Source: Planctomycetota bacterium
GTDB lineage: Bacteria; Planctomycetota; Planctomycetia; Pirellulales; Pirellulaceae
Length of the DNA stretch: 7,721 nt
Assembly: GCA_026692885.1 (NCBI GenBank)
Contig: JAPLNJ010001032.1
Location: 1-7,721 of the forward strand
Direction: 5' to 3'
How positions within the stretch are numbered: position 1 is the first letter of the stretch; every line of letters starts with the position of its first letter. Of this stretch, positions 1 through 6,690 are shown piece by piece. The position numbers were made by a program, and so were the translations under genes. Below the pieces are notes generated by a model that saw nothing but the letters and a program-made list of their open reading frames with translations, did no database searches and was not told where the DNA came from.

Positions 1-16
1 CTCCGCCGGCCTTCCT

Positions 17-211
17 GCGAGGCGGAGCCTCGCGTCCAGTGGGTTACGAGGCAGAGCCTCGTAACCAGAGCGATGTTTCTCTCGTTCCCAGGCTCCGCGT
101 GGGAGCGCCAGTGTTGACGCTCCGCGTCGTCTGCCCAAGGACGCAGAGCGTCCGTGGCTTGCGTTCCGACGCAGAGCGTCGGAACGAGAGGAATCCTGGG
201 GCGGACGCCCC
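17..211. repeat. Run of short triloop hairpins
   Basis: At least six short inverted repeats follow each other here. Each has a three-base loop reading GGA or AGA on one strand or the other. Positions (arm/loop/arm): 17-33 (7-bp arms, GGA); 42-66 (perfect 11-bp arms GGTTACGAGGC and complement, AGA); 83-107 (imperfect arms, TCC); 116-128 (5-bp, TCC); 139-153 (6-bp, AGA); 162-186 (perfect 11-bp arms CGTTCCGACGC, AGA). A seventh, 198-211, pairs GGGGC with GCCCC around GGAC. Loop centres lie about 24-29 bp apart with one gap of about 41. The arms differ in sequence but still pair. Such palindromes are, from general knowledge, frequent between planctomycete genes. Their function is unknown; they may be REP-like mobile units or RNA hairpins. 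No coding sequence is seen in 1-250. Confidence 0.85.
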
Positions 212-258
212 GCGTTTGCTTTGCGGCGACGGAGTAGCGTGGTCCGGGCCGCCTAGGG

Positions 259-264
259 TACAAT
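259..264 (+). promoter_or_regulatory. Candidate -10 box for the DUF1080 gene
   Basis: TACAAT lies 61 bases before the chosen ATG at 326 and differs from the sigma-70 consensus TATAAT at one position. It falls just after the hairpin run ends. No good -35 hexamer sits at the usual 16-18 bp spacing (the bases there read AGCGTG), so the call rests on the -10 alone. The transcript would have a leader of roughly 55 nt containing the tandem repeat at 291-312. Confidence 0.35.
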
Positions 265-290
265 CGTGCCAGTTGCTTTCGCTGTTTCAT

Positions 291-312
291 CACGCAGACA
301 ACACGCAGACAA
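291..312. repeat. Perfect 11-bp tandem duplication in leader
   Basis: CACGCAGACAA occurs twice without a gap, at 291-301 and 302-312. The last two bases of the second copy are the first two bases of the Shine-Dalgarno AAGGAG at 311-316. The duplication therefore abuts the ribosome binding site of the downstream exported protein. It could be a slippage product or a binding site for a regulator or RNA; nothing in the sequence decides between these. Confidence 0.8.
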
Positions 313-325
313 GGAGAAGACACCC

Positions 326-1015
326 ATGCAGAACCGCCTGATGCTCGTAGCCCTTATCGGAGGCTTGGTGGCCACCGCTTCCGCGCGCGAACCCGTACCG
401 CCGAAGACGCACCCCGATTCGTCGAATTGGGAGAAACTGTTTGCCCAGGACTTGTCCAACGCCCTCGCTCCGGCGGGCGTTTGGTCGTTCACCGACGGCG
501 TGCTGACGGCCACCGAGGACCAGTGCCTCTGGTCGCGGAAGCAGTACGAGAACTTCGTCATCGACCTGGAGTTCAAGACGGCCAACGGCACGAACAGCGG
601 TGTGATCATCTATTGCAGCGACATGCAGAACTGGATCCCCAACTCGGTCGAAGTCCAAATCGCCGATGACTTCGCCAAGCAATGGGCGGAAAGCCCGGCC
701 AGCTGGCATTGCGCGGCCATCTTCGGACACTTGGCCCCCACGAAATCCACGGTCAAGAAACCGGGCGAGTGGAACCGCATGACCATCACCGGCCAAGGTT
801 CGCTGATCTACGTAATGCTCAACGGCACACTGGTCACGGAAATGGACATGCGGAAGTGGACTTCCGCGAAGAAGAACCCCGACGGCAGCGACATTCCGCC
901 CTGGCTCAGCAAGCCGTTTGCCGAACTGATCACCAAGGGCCACATCGGCCTGCAAGGCAAGCACGCCGGCGCACCGATCTACTTCCGTAACGTGAAGGTC
1001 AAGCCGATTGAGTAG
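326..1015 (+). CDS. Exported DUF1080 (3-keto-disaccharide hydrolase domain) protein
   Basis: This encodes a 229-residue protein. The ATG at 326 is chosen over an in-frame upstream start at 266 because AAGGAG lies 9 nt before it and because it begins a clean Sec signal peptide: residues 1-20, a hydrophobic run ending in ATASA before REPV. The mature part is a single DUF1080 domain (PF06439), a concanavalin-like jelly roll. Visible family hallmarks are NFVIDLEFKTANGTNSGV (about 76-93), NSVEVQI.DD (106-115), GEWNRMTI (147-154) and the C-terminal GHIGLQGKHAGAPIYFRN (205-222). The family includes enzymes that cleave 3-keto-glucosides, and many members remain of unknown specificity. The length suits a minimal one-domain member. 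It stands alone on the plus strand, with repeat-rich gaps on both sides, and converges on the cupin gene. The substrate cannot be read from the sequence. Confidence 0.9.
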   Translation: MQNRLMLVALIGGLVATASAREPVPPKTHPDSSNWEKLFAQDLSNALAPAGVWSFTDGVLTATEDQCLWSRKQYENFVIDLEFKTANGTNSGVIIYCSDMQNWIPNSVEVQIADDFAKQWAESPASWHCAAIFGHLAPTKSTVKKPGEWNRMTITGQGSLIYVMLNGTLVTEMDMRKWTSAKKNPDGSDIPPWLSKPFAELITKGHIGLQGKHAGAPIYFRNVKVKPIE

Positions 1016-1106
1016 GTCCCGTCTGCCGGGTGGGATCTGCTGCAGCGGCGGGGTGGCCGGCGGCTGAGCCTAAGACGCGGCCGAAAATCAGCTCCCTCGC
1101 CCCGGT

Positions 1107-1246
1107 GAGGCTGCTGAAAAAGTGGCGGAAAGCAACGTGGGGTAAGCTTCCAGCTTGCCAATCTTCCGTATTCTCCGTTTCCTCGTCTTCCTCGGCTACG
1201 CATTTGGCAAGCTGGAAGCTTACCCCACGACTAATTCAGCAGCCTC
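1107..1246. mobile_element. 140-bp MITE-like hairpin element with candidate 5-bp target duplication
   Basis: The ends are inverted repeats: GAGGCTGCTGAA at 1107-1118 and its exact complement at 1235-1246. Pairing extends to 17 bp (1107-1123 with 1230-1246) with two mismatches. A perfect 26-bp inverted repeat follows, 1136-1161 with 1204-1229, its core including TAAGCTTCCAGCTTGCC. The two arms differ only by the two mismatches and 12 extra bases on the left (1124-1135), around a 42-nt centre (1162-1203). CCGGT flanks the element exactly on both sides (1102-1106 and 1247-1251), as expected of a 5-bp target duplication. It encodes no protein of meaningful size. This is the structure of a miniature inverted-repeat element moved by a transposase encoded elsewhere; I cannot name the parent family. 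It lies in a convergent gap and may also act as a transcript-end hairpin. Confidence 0.7.
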
Positions 1247-1293
1247 CCGGTACTCCGGGGAAAGGGGCGAAACGGCGAATGCCGAAGTTGTTA

Positions 1294-1351
1294 CACGTGG
1301 ACCGGTCTCTCCGAGACCGGGTTTCGCGTCTCGGAGAGACGCGACCACGTG
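1294..1351. repeat. Pair of triloop hairpins inside a CACGTGG inverted repeat
   Basis: Two adjacent hairpins lie at 1302-1320 (CCGGTCTC, TCC loop, GAGACCGG) and 1325-1343 (CGCGTCTC, GGA loop, GAGACGCG), each with perfect 8-bp arms. They are enclosed by CACGTGG at 1294-1300 and CCACGTG at 1345-1351. The GGA/TCC loop and the conserved C-loop-G centre match the hairpins at 17-186 although the arm sequences differ, so they look like the same class. With the element at 1107-1246 they account for most of the visible structure in the gene-free stretch 1016-1387; no gene is seen there. Confidence 0.85.
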
Positions 1352-1387
1352 GGCGCAATGCCGCCCATCAATTTCCATCCGCCGGCC

Positions 1388-1801
1388 TCAGGTCGCCGGC
1401 CGCAGCGAGCACCAGGGTTCTTCCTGCGACACGTCCACCGGCGGCGGACCGTCCAACTGGCCCGGCGAGAGAATCGCCAGGAACACCAGCGTTTGGTCGA
1501 ACGGATTGTACGTGCCGTGCACCATGTTCACCGGGATATGGGCGATCTCGCCGGCTTCCAGAACCTGCCGCACCTGATCGACCCACTGCTCTGCCCGCCC
1601 TTCGACCACGTAGATGATCTCTTCCAGCGTGGGATGGCGGTGGAAAGCATGGCCGGTGCCCGGCGGCATGTGCACCCGCACCAGGGCCAGCTGCTCATTA
1701 TCCACGAGTCCCGGTCGGCACAACCAGTGATGCGGCCCCCAGGGCAACACCTCGACTTGGGCTCGGTCCTTGGTCACGAAGTGCGACAGCGGTGTCGTCA
1801 T
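1388..1801 (-). CDS. Single-domain cupin protein
   Basis: This encodes a 137-residue small beta-barrel cupin (Cupin_2-like), with ATG at 1801-1799 and GGGAG about 10 nt before it. The first cupin motif, G(X)5HXH(X)4E(X)6G, is fully matched at residues 48-68 (G48, H54, H56, E61, G68). The second, G(X)5PXG(X)2H(X)3N, is matched at 84-99 (G84, P90, H95, N99) except that its central Gly is Asn92. The metal ligands expected in this fold, His54, His56, Glu61 and His95, are all present, so a metal-binding barrel is likely. There is no signal peptide, so it should be cytoplasmic. Cupins of this size include sugar isomerases, dioxygenases and sensors, and the sequence does not discriminate. It lies 152 bp downstream of the rhamnosidase on the same strand, a possible but unproven operon member. 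Confidence 0.88.
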   Translation of the reverse strand: MTTPLSHFVTKDRAQVEVLPWGPHHWLCRPGLVDNEQLALVRVHMPPGTGHAFHRHPTLEEIIYVVEGRAEQWVDQVRQVLEAGEIAHIPVNMVHGTYNPFDQTLVFLAILSPGQLDGPPPVDVSQEEPWCSLRPAT

Positions 1802-1953
1802 GTTTCAGTTGCTCCCAAAAGCCTTGTTTGCGTCCGTCGAACGATACAGATATTTTTGAAGTGTAGGCTCGCGTAGCGAACGCTGCAAGCACGGAACTTC
1901 CGCTCATGGGGACTTCCGTTCTTGAGCAAAGTGAGACAGTCGAACTACTGGTG

Positions 1954-4755
1954 TTAGGGTTTCGGGGCGGAGAACTGGTAGACGCCAGACGGGACGGCGT
2001 AGATGGCCGCACCGTTTTCCTGCCGCAGGAACTTGACCCCCTGGGCCTGCTCGATGGGCCGCCCACCTTCGGTCACGGTGGCCGGGTCCTGCGCCGGCAT
2101 GTAGACGGTGGCGGTGGTGTTGGGCGGTACGGTAAAATCCCAGACCAACTTGCCGTCCGCGATGCGCCAGTGGCTGCTGATGCGGCCGTGCACCGAGTCG
2201 TAGTGGGCTTTGACCCAGGTCAGGTCGCCGACGACTTGGGGCCGGAGCGTGAACTGCTTGAAGCCCGCACGGGCCGGACCGGGGACGATCCCGGCCAAGC
2301 CGCGGTAGAACCATTCTTCGACGTGGCCCAGCATGCAGTGGTTCTGGGACGAGCCGGGATTCGTGTCCCAGGCTTCGGTCAACGTGGTCGCCCCGTGCTT
2401 CAGTTGGTAGGCGTAACCCGGGCCGTCGTCTTGGGTGACCAGGTCATACAACACCTCGCCCCGCCCGGCGTCGGACAGCGCCCGCACGACATACATGAAG
2501 CCCACGTCACCGGCCGTAACCCGATTGCGGTTGGCCCGCACGGCCTGGACCAGGTTCTCCAACACGGCCGCCCGCCGGTCGGCCTCGACCAGGCCCAGCA
2601 CCAGCGGCATGGCCTGGGCCGTCTGGCTGCCCCGGTCGTATCGGTTCTGGTCGGGATGAAAGAACTGCGAGTTGAACGCCGTCCGCACTTGAGCGGCTTG
2701 CTCGGCGTAGCGTTTTGCATCCTCCGCGTGGCCGAGTTGCTGGGCGGTCTCGGCGACGATCACCAGGTCGCCGTAGTAAATGGCGGTCGCGGTCAGACCC
2801 TTGGAGGTCAATTGCGATTCGCCCGGGCCGCGCGGCCCGATATCGTACCAATCGCCCAGTCCGTGCGAGACAATCTGGCCCTTGGCGGTGCTCGCCAGAT
2901 AATCCACGTACCGCCGCATGACGTCGTAATGCTGGTCGAGCAGGCTGCGGTCGCCGTACATCTGCTGCACATGCCAGGGATTGAAGACACTGGCGCTGCC
3001 CCACTCGGGCGAATCGCGAAACCCGCCGCCGAAGACCGTGTACTCCGGCGCAATGTCGGGCACCAATCCGTTGTCCAATTGCGACTCACGCATGTCCTGC
3101 GAGATCTTGGCGTAGAACCGCGGCGCATCGTAGTTGACCATCAGACCGCGGGCCAGCAGATGGGACACCTCCAGCCAGCCGAGTTTCTCGCGGTGCGGAC
3201 AGTCGGTCAACACGCTCTGGAAGTTGCTGCGGATCGCCGCATTGATCAGCTCGTGGATCTGGTTCACCAGCGGATTCGAGCAAGCGAACTCGCCGACGAC
3301 TTCCGCCGAATTGCTCAGGAACTGGCCCCGCAGATCGAGCACGCGCGGTAGGTCGGCTGGTGCGTCGGCCACCCCCTCGGGCACCGCCCCCTCGATCTGC
3401 ACGTAGCGAAAACCATAGTAGGAGAACCGCGGCGACCAGGTCTCCTTGCCGCTGCCTCGCAACCCGTAGGAGAACCACATCGGACCGCCCGAACTCCGCT
3501 GCGAGACGAGCCCCGACGCTTCCAGTAATTCTCCCGGCACGAGTTTGACCAGCGCGCCCGCCGGCCCGCGCACGGTCAGCCGTGGGCGCCCGGAGAAATT
3601 CCGGCCGAGATCGTAGACAAAGACGCCTGGCTTGGGCTGCGTGACCTGCACCGCCGGGAACTCGTGGATCAGCTTGATCGGCGGCGCGGTCTGCGAGCGG
3701 AGGACGCCGCCGGGGCCGTCGAGTACCTCGGCCACTGACCAAGCCGCATCGTCGAAGCCCGCGCGATCCCAACCGGGCAACTCTTGTTGGGCGTCGTAGT
3801 CCTCGCCGCCGAAGATGCACGAGAAACGGATCGGACCGGCGGTCGCTTTCCAGGTCTGGTCCGTAGCGATCACGGTGGACGTGCCGTCTGCGTGTTCGAC
3901 CACCAGTTGCAGGAGCAGCTTCGGCGGGCCGAACGAGCCTTTGAACTTGATGTACCGGCCGCCCGTCACGTTGTACATGCCGTTGCCTAACAGAACGCCG
4001 ATGGCGTTCTTGCCGGGAGCCAACGCGGCGGTCACGTCGTAGGTGCTGTACAGACACGTCTTGCGGTAGTTGGTCCAGCCGGGGTCAAGTTCCCGGTCGC
4101 CCACGCGCCGGCCATTGAGCTGCAGTTCGTAGTGGCCCAGCCCGCAGACGAAGACGGTCGCTCGGCGGACCGGCGCGGTGAGTTCGAATTCCCGGCGCAG
4201 AAGCGGTAGCGGCGAAGAACCGGCTGCGAGGTCTTTCCCCGGCGGCAATTGGACGCCGATCCAGCGCGCGGTCCAGTCGGCCGGCTCCAGCAGTCCCATC
4301 GTGAACGACGCCGGTGGACTCCAGGCGGACGCCCGGCAATCCCGGTCCCAGACGCGCACCTTCCAGAAGTACTGCCGGTGCGATTCCAGCCGCCGGCCTG
4401 CGTACGGGAGGTGCAGGCTCTGGTCGGAGGCCACTTGGCCGCTGTCCCACGCATCGCCTTGATCTTGCTGCAGCAACGCTTCGCTGGACGCGACCAAGAC
4501 GTGCAAGGCCGACTGCCGCAAACCTCGTCGCGGAGGGACGACGGCTTGGGATTGCCAGCTCAGTCGCGGTCGGGCCGCGTCCACACCGAGCGGCGATTCC
4601 TGGTACTCACAGCGCAGCTTTACGGGCAACAGCGCGCCGGCACCGGCCGGTTCGGCGGCCCGGGCGGTCGGACCGCCAGCCGCGAACAGGCACAGGACGA
4701 GCCAGGAGGCCACGAGGAAAGTCTTCGACGCAAGCGGAAACAGGCGGTCGTGCAT
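1954..4755 (-). CDS. Exported alpha-L-rhamnosidase, glycoside hydrolase family 78
   Basis: This encodes a 933-residue enzyme that should release terminal alpha-L-rhamnose from glycosides or polysaccharide side chains by inversion. Residues 1-33 form a Sec signal peptide (basic start, hydrophobic 12-27, ARA before AEP), so it acts in the periplasm or outside. Domain order: a fibronectin-like N-terminal domain (about 45-155); the first rhamnosidase beta-domain (about 190-360, with GHYELQLNGRRVG at 207-219); a second beta-sandwich (about 365-480); the (alpha/alpha)6 catalytic barrel (about 485-825); and a C-terminal beta-domain (about 828-905). The GH78 general-acid motif is visible as DCPHREKLGW (518-527), with Glu523 the likely acid. 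The likely general base is Glu794 in TTLTEAWD. Both catalytic acids are present and the length is normal, so it looks intact. The ATG is 6 nt after the stop of the upstream Tat-exported gene, with only a weak Shine-Dalgarno, so translational coupling is likely. Confidence 0.95.
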   Translation of the reverse strand: MHDRLFPLASKTFLVASWLVLCLFAAGGPTARAAEPAGAGALLPVKLRCEYQESPLGVDAARPRLSWQSQAVVPPRRGLRQSALHVLVASSEALLQQDQGDAWDSGQVASDQSLHLPYAGRRLESHRQYFWKVRVWDRDCRASAWSPPASFTMGLLEPADWTARWIGVQLPPGKDLAAGSSPLPLLRREFELTAPVRRATVFVCGLGHYELQLNGRRVGDRELDPGWTNYRKTCLYSTYDVTAALAPGKNAIGVLLGNGMYNVTGGRYIKFKGSFGPPKLLLQLVVEHADGTSTVIATDQTWKATAGPIRFSCIFGGEDYDAQQELPGWDRAGFDDAAWSVAEVLDGPGGVLRSQTAPPIKLIHEFPAVQVTQPKPGVFVYDLGRNFSGRPRLTVRGPAGALVKLVPGELLEASGLVSQRSSGGPMWFSYGLRGSGKETWSPRFSYYGFRYVQIEGAVPEGVADAPADLPRVLDLRGQFLSNSAEVVGEFACSNPLVNQIHELINAAIRSNFQSVLTDCPHREKLGWLEVSHLLARGLMVNYDAPRFYAKISQDMRESQLDNGLVPDIAPEYTVFGGGFRDSPEWGSASVFNPWHVQQMYGDRSLLDQHYDVMRRYVDYLASTAKGQIVSHGLGDWYDIGPRGPGESQLTSKGLTATAIYYGDLVIVAETAQQLGHAEDAKRYAEQAAQVRTAFNSQFFHPDQNRYDRGSQTAQAMPLVLGLVEADRRAAVLENLVQAVRANRNRVTAGDVGFMYVVRALSDAGRGEVLYDLVTQDDGPGYAYQLKHGATTLTEAWDTNPGSSQNHCMLGHVEEWFYRGLAGIVPGPARAGFKQFTLRPQVVGDLTWVKAHYDSVHGRISSHWRIADGKLVWDFTVPPNTTATVYMPAQDPATVTEGGRPIEQAQGVKFLRQENGAAIYAVPSGVYQFSAPKP

Positions 4756-4761
4756 GGTGGG

Positions 4762-5721
4762 CTACCTACTCTCTTTCACATAGGCCTCGTACAACGCGAT
4801 CGCCTGTTCGTCCGAGAAACAGCGGGCGAGCACCAACCGCGCGCGTGCCGTGGCCGTCTGGCCGGATTTGACGTCGCCGCCAAACAGCGACATGTAGAGC
4901 GAACGATGGCCTTCCTCGCCGAAGGGCATGGCCACGGCAAAACAGTCGCCCGGCGGGGCCATCACCATGCCGGCCAACCCGGTGGCCGCATCCCGTCGCA
5001 GGGCCACTGCGCCGGCCAGCGGCGGCATGATCTTCCAGTCGACCGGATTCGGCGGCCGCCGCCAGCGACCGTCGCTGATCGTGTTCACCGCTTGGTCGTC
5101 GCGGGGGAACATCTGCCACGGGGCCGCGGACTGCTTGGCTTCCAGGAAACCCGGTTTGCCGCCTGTCTCAGGACAGGCCTGCACGTAAGCGAACGCCGAC
5201 GCAAAGCCTTCGAAGTACGAGGCCAGGAATACCTCGAACCGCGGCAGGTCCTGGCGTGGAGTGACGGTTGTCGTGACGTCGAGCGTGTTCGGTGCGGCCC
5301 AGCGGTAGACGGCGCTCAAGTCGAACGGGTGCTGCTGATCGGCTTTCCACAGTGTTTCCACCGCGCCGTCAGGAAGCAGCTTGGCCTGACTGGCCCAATC
5401 CCAGGCCGCGGTCCCGTAACGAGCTTCGGAGTCGAGCAGCCGGTAGTGCGAACACAGTCCGTAGACCTTCGCCAGGGCCGTCCCGGACGCCGAGTCGGTC
5501 ATGGGGGTCAGGCCCCGCGATGCCCCTTGTGACCGCAGGACGCCGCGGAGCACGCCGGTATCGAACGCATACTCCTTATCCGCCGCAGCAAACGCCAGCT
5601 GCGTTTCGGCGGCCCTGCCGACAGCCGTCGCCCACCAGGGCAGAGCGACCGCCGCAGCCGCCCCCCGCACAAACTCACGTCGTGTCCACGGAACGGTCTG
5701 GTTGCCTACCTCTGGTTGCAT
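4762..5721 (-). CDS. Tat-exported protein of unknown family, rhamnosidase operon
   Basis: This encodes a 319-residue protein. The ATG at 5721 is chosen because AAGGAG lies 7 nt before it and because it places a twin-arginine signal at the N-terminus: TRREFVRG (13-20), a hydrophobic stretch AAAAVALPWWATAV (21-34) and a likely cut near GRAAE (35-39). A longer reading from 5838 would bury that signal. The mature part has no motif I can assign with confidence. It is rich in alternating hydrophobic and aromatic stretches, for example FDLSAVYRWAAPNTLDVTT (133-151), RFEVFLASYFEGF (161-173) and SLYMSLFGGDV (274-284). This suggests an all-beta fold, perhaps a mutarotase-like sandwich, which is inference only. 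Tat export implies folding, possibly with a cofactor, before transport. The gene is followed after 6 nt by the GH78 rhamnosidase, so a role in the same glycan degradation is likely. Confidence 0.85.
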   Translation of the reverse strand: MQPEVGNQTVPWTRREFVRGAAAAVALPWWATAVGRAAETQLAFAAADKEYAFDTGVLRGVLRSQGASRGLTPMTDSASGTALAKVYGLCSHYRLLDSEARYGTAAWDWASQAKLLPDGAVETLWKADQQHPFDLSAVYRWAAPNTLDVTTTVTPRQDLPRFEVFLASYFEGFASAFAYVQACPETGGKPGFLEAKQSAAPWQMFPRDDQAVNTISDGRWRRPPNPVDWKIMPPLAGAVALRRDAATGLAGMVMAPPGDCFAVAMPFGEEGHRSLYMSLFGGDVKSGQTATARARLVLARCFSDEQAIALYEAYVKESR

Positions 5722-5891
5722 GTTCTGGCTCCTTGGTTGAGGGTGACCTGATGCATCGGGAAAAACGGACGACCCAATGATCGCGAACGGCGTCGGATGA
5801 TTCCGTGATGGAAGCGATGGCTGGCTAAAGAATATCACGCAGGCGATGTTTCGTCAGCAACCCTGACTCACGTAGCTGCCGAATTTGGGCC

Positions 5892-6368
5892 TCATGGCAT
5901 CTGCCGGAGAGGAAGCGTCCTTAGGAAGGCCACCGGGTCGAGAATCGCGATGTGTGGCAACCTCCCGCGGATCGCCTGAGCGTCGGGACCGGGATTGTCC
6001 ATCAGGCTCAGGAGATCCTGATCCCATGTGACTAAATGGGTGGCTCGAGCCGCGACAGCCAATTTCAAGTATTTCTCGTCCTTCGGATCGCGTGCCAGTG
6101 TGATTAGCGAAGGAGTCTCCGCTAGGCAATGCGCGAAGCTTCCCAACCGCGTGAGGAAAGCGGCAACCGTTTCGTAGGTTAGCGTCGGGAACTTCTTCCG
6201 GATCCGGGGCCGCGTCAGCACATCCCGGACATCGTCCAAAACTTCCACGCTCAGGAACAGCTCCACGTGTCCCGCCTCAGCCAATCGCAGACATGCCGCG
6301 GCCGGTCCCTCCGCGCGGGCTGCGCCTTGGAGGAACACCATGCAGTCGAACACCGCCTGGACGCTCAC
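5892..6368 (-). CDS. PIN-domain ribonuclease toxin
   Basis: This encodes a 158-residue PIN-fold protein, probably the Mg2+-dependent RNA-cleaving toxin of the pair it forms with the upstream gene. It matches the putative toxin-antitoxin PIN family: VFDCMVFLQ at 6-14 supplies the first acidic residue Asp8; SVEVLDDVRDVL (40-51) supplies Glu42; DPKDEKYLKLA (94-104) and VTWDQDLLSL (113-122) supply further acids (Asp94/Asp97, Asp116/Asp118). The usual D-T-N after the first strand reads D-C-M here. The start is GTG at 6368, supported by AAGGGAG 6 nt upstream (6375-6381). A later ATG would delete Asp8. The GTG overlaps the antitoxin stop as GTGA, implying coupled translation. The product is cytoplasmic and of normal length. 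It ends 170 bp before the Tat-protein gene; that gap (5722-5891) shows nothing else convincing. Confidence 0.9.
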   Translation of the reverse strand: MSVQAVFDCMVFLQGAARAEGPAAACLRLAEAGHVELFLSVEVLDDVRDVLTRPRIRKKFPTLTYETVAAFLTRLGSFAHCLAETPSLITLARDPKDEKYLKLAVAARATHLVTWDQDLLSLMDNPGPDAQAIRGRLPHIAILDPVAFLRTLPLRQMP

Positions 6369-6622
6369 CGTTGACTCCCTTGCCCCGCTCGGTAAACGTC
6401 CCCCCGTGCATCCTCAAACAACACGGTCAATTCCTCGTCCGAGATGTCGCTCTCGGCCACTTGGCAGCGGAAGGGCGCCAGGATCTCGTCAAGCGTCGCT
6501 TCCGCGGTGACGCCGCGTTCGATCAACTGGCGCGCCACTGTCTCGACATCCTGGCCGCTACGTTTCGCCCTCTCCACAAGCTTTCGCTCCGTGTCAGGCG
6601 GCAACATGATCGTGATGGTCAT
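6365..6622 (-). CDS. Ribbon-helix-helix antitoxin partner of PIN toxin
   Basis: This encodes an 85-residue protein. ATG at 6622 is preferred to an in-frame GTG at 6640 because a strong purine-rich Shine-Dalgarno (GAGGGAGGGA) sits just before it and the longer version would translate that site. Residues 2-7 (TITIML) form the expected DNA-reading beta strand, followed by helices about 10-21 (DTERKLVERAKR) and 25-37, the ribbon-helix-helix pattern of CopG/Arc-type antitoxins. The acidic C-terminal half (about 43-80, TLDEILAPF and SDEELTVLFEDAR) is the part expected to bind and block the PIN toxin. The stop overlaps the toxin start by four bases. Such pairs normally repress their own promoter. 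The upstream region 6623-6690 is short and faces the PQQ remnant, and I could not identify a convincing operator. Confidence 0.87.
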   Translation of the reverse strand: MTITIMLPPDTERKLVERAKRSGQDVETVARQLIERGVTAEATLDEILAPFRCQVAESDISDEELTVLFEDARGDVYRAGQGSQR

Positions 6623-6690
6623 CTCGCGTCCCTCCCTCACGTATGGTGCAGAATACTCACAGTCCTAAGGATACCGCAGAGGAACGACTG

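Noticed and set aside
17..186. Possible CRISPR array
   Set aside because: The repeated units are palindromes with unlike arm sequences and irregular spacing. There are no near-identical direct repeats separated by unique spacers and no cas genes.
290..964. Open frame of 224 codons on the minus strand
   Set aside because: It is the reverse shadow of the DUF1080 gene, which has a signal peptide, Shine-Dalgarno and family motifs.
1030..1617. Open frame of 195 codons on the plus strand
   Set aside because: It runs through the palindromic element and triloop hairpins and then antisense to the cupin; composition is Arg/Pro/Ala-rich with no motif.
1906..3351. Open frame of 481 codons on the plus strand
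   Set aside because: It lies wholly antisense to the GH78 rhamnosidase, whose domains and catalytic motifs are clear. Its translation is Arg/Val/Gly-rich without any recognisable motif, as expected of a GC-rich shadow frame.
4249..5532. Open frame of 427 codons on the plus strand spanning two minus-strand genes
   Set aside because: It is antisense to both the rhamnosidase start and the Tat-exported protein, has low-complexity composition and no motif, and crosses a real gene boundary.
6641..6671. Operator for the toxin-antitoxin pair (GTAT...ATAC and TCCTAAGGA)
   Set aside because: Both inverted repeats are only 4 bp per arm and no supported -35/-10 pair was found around them.
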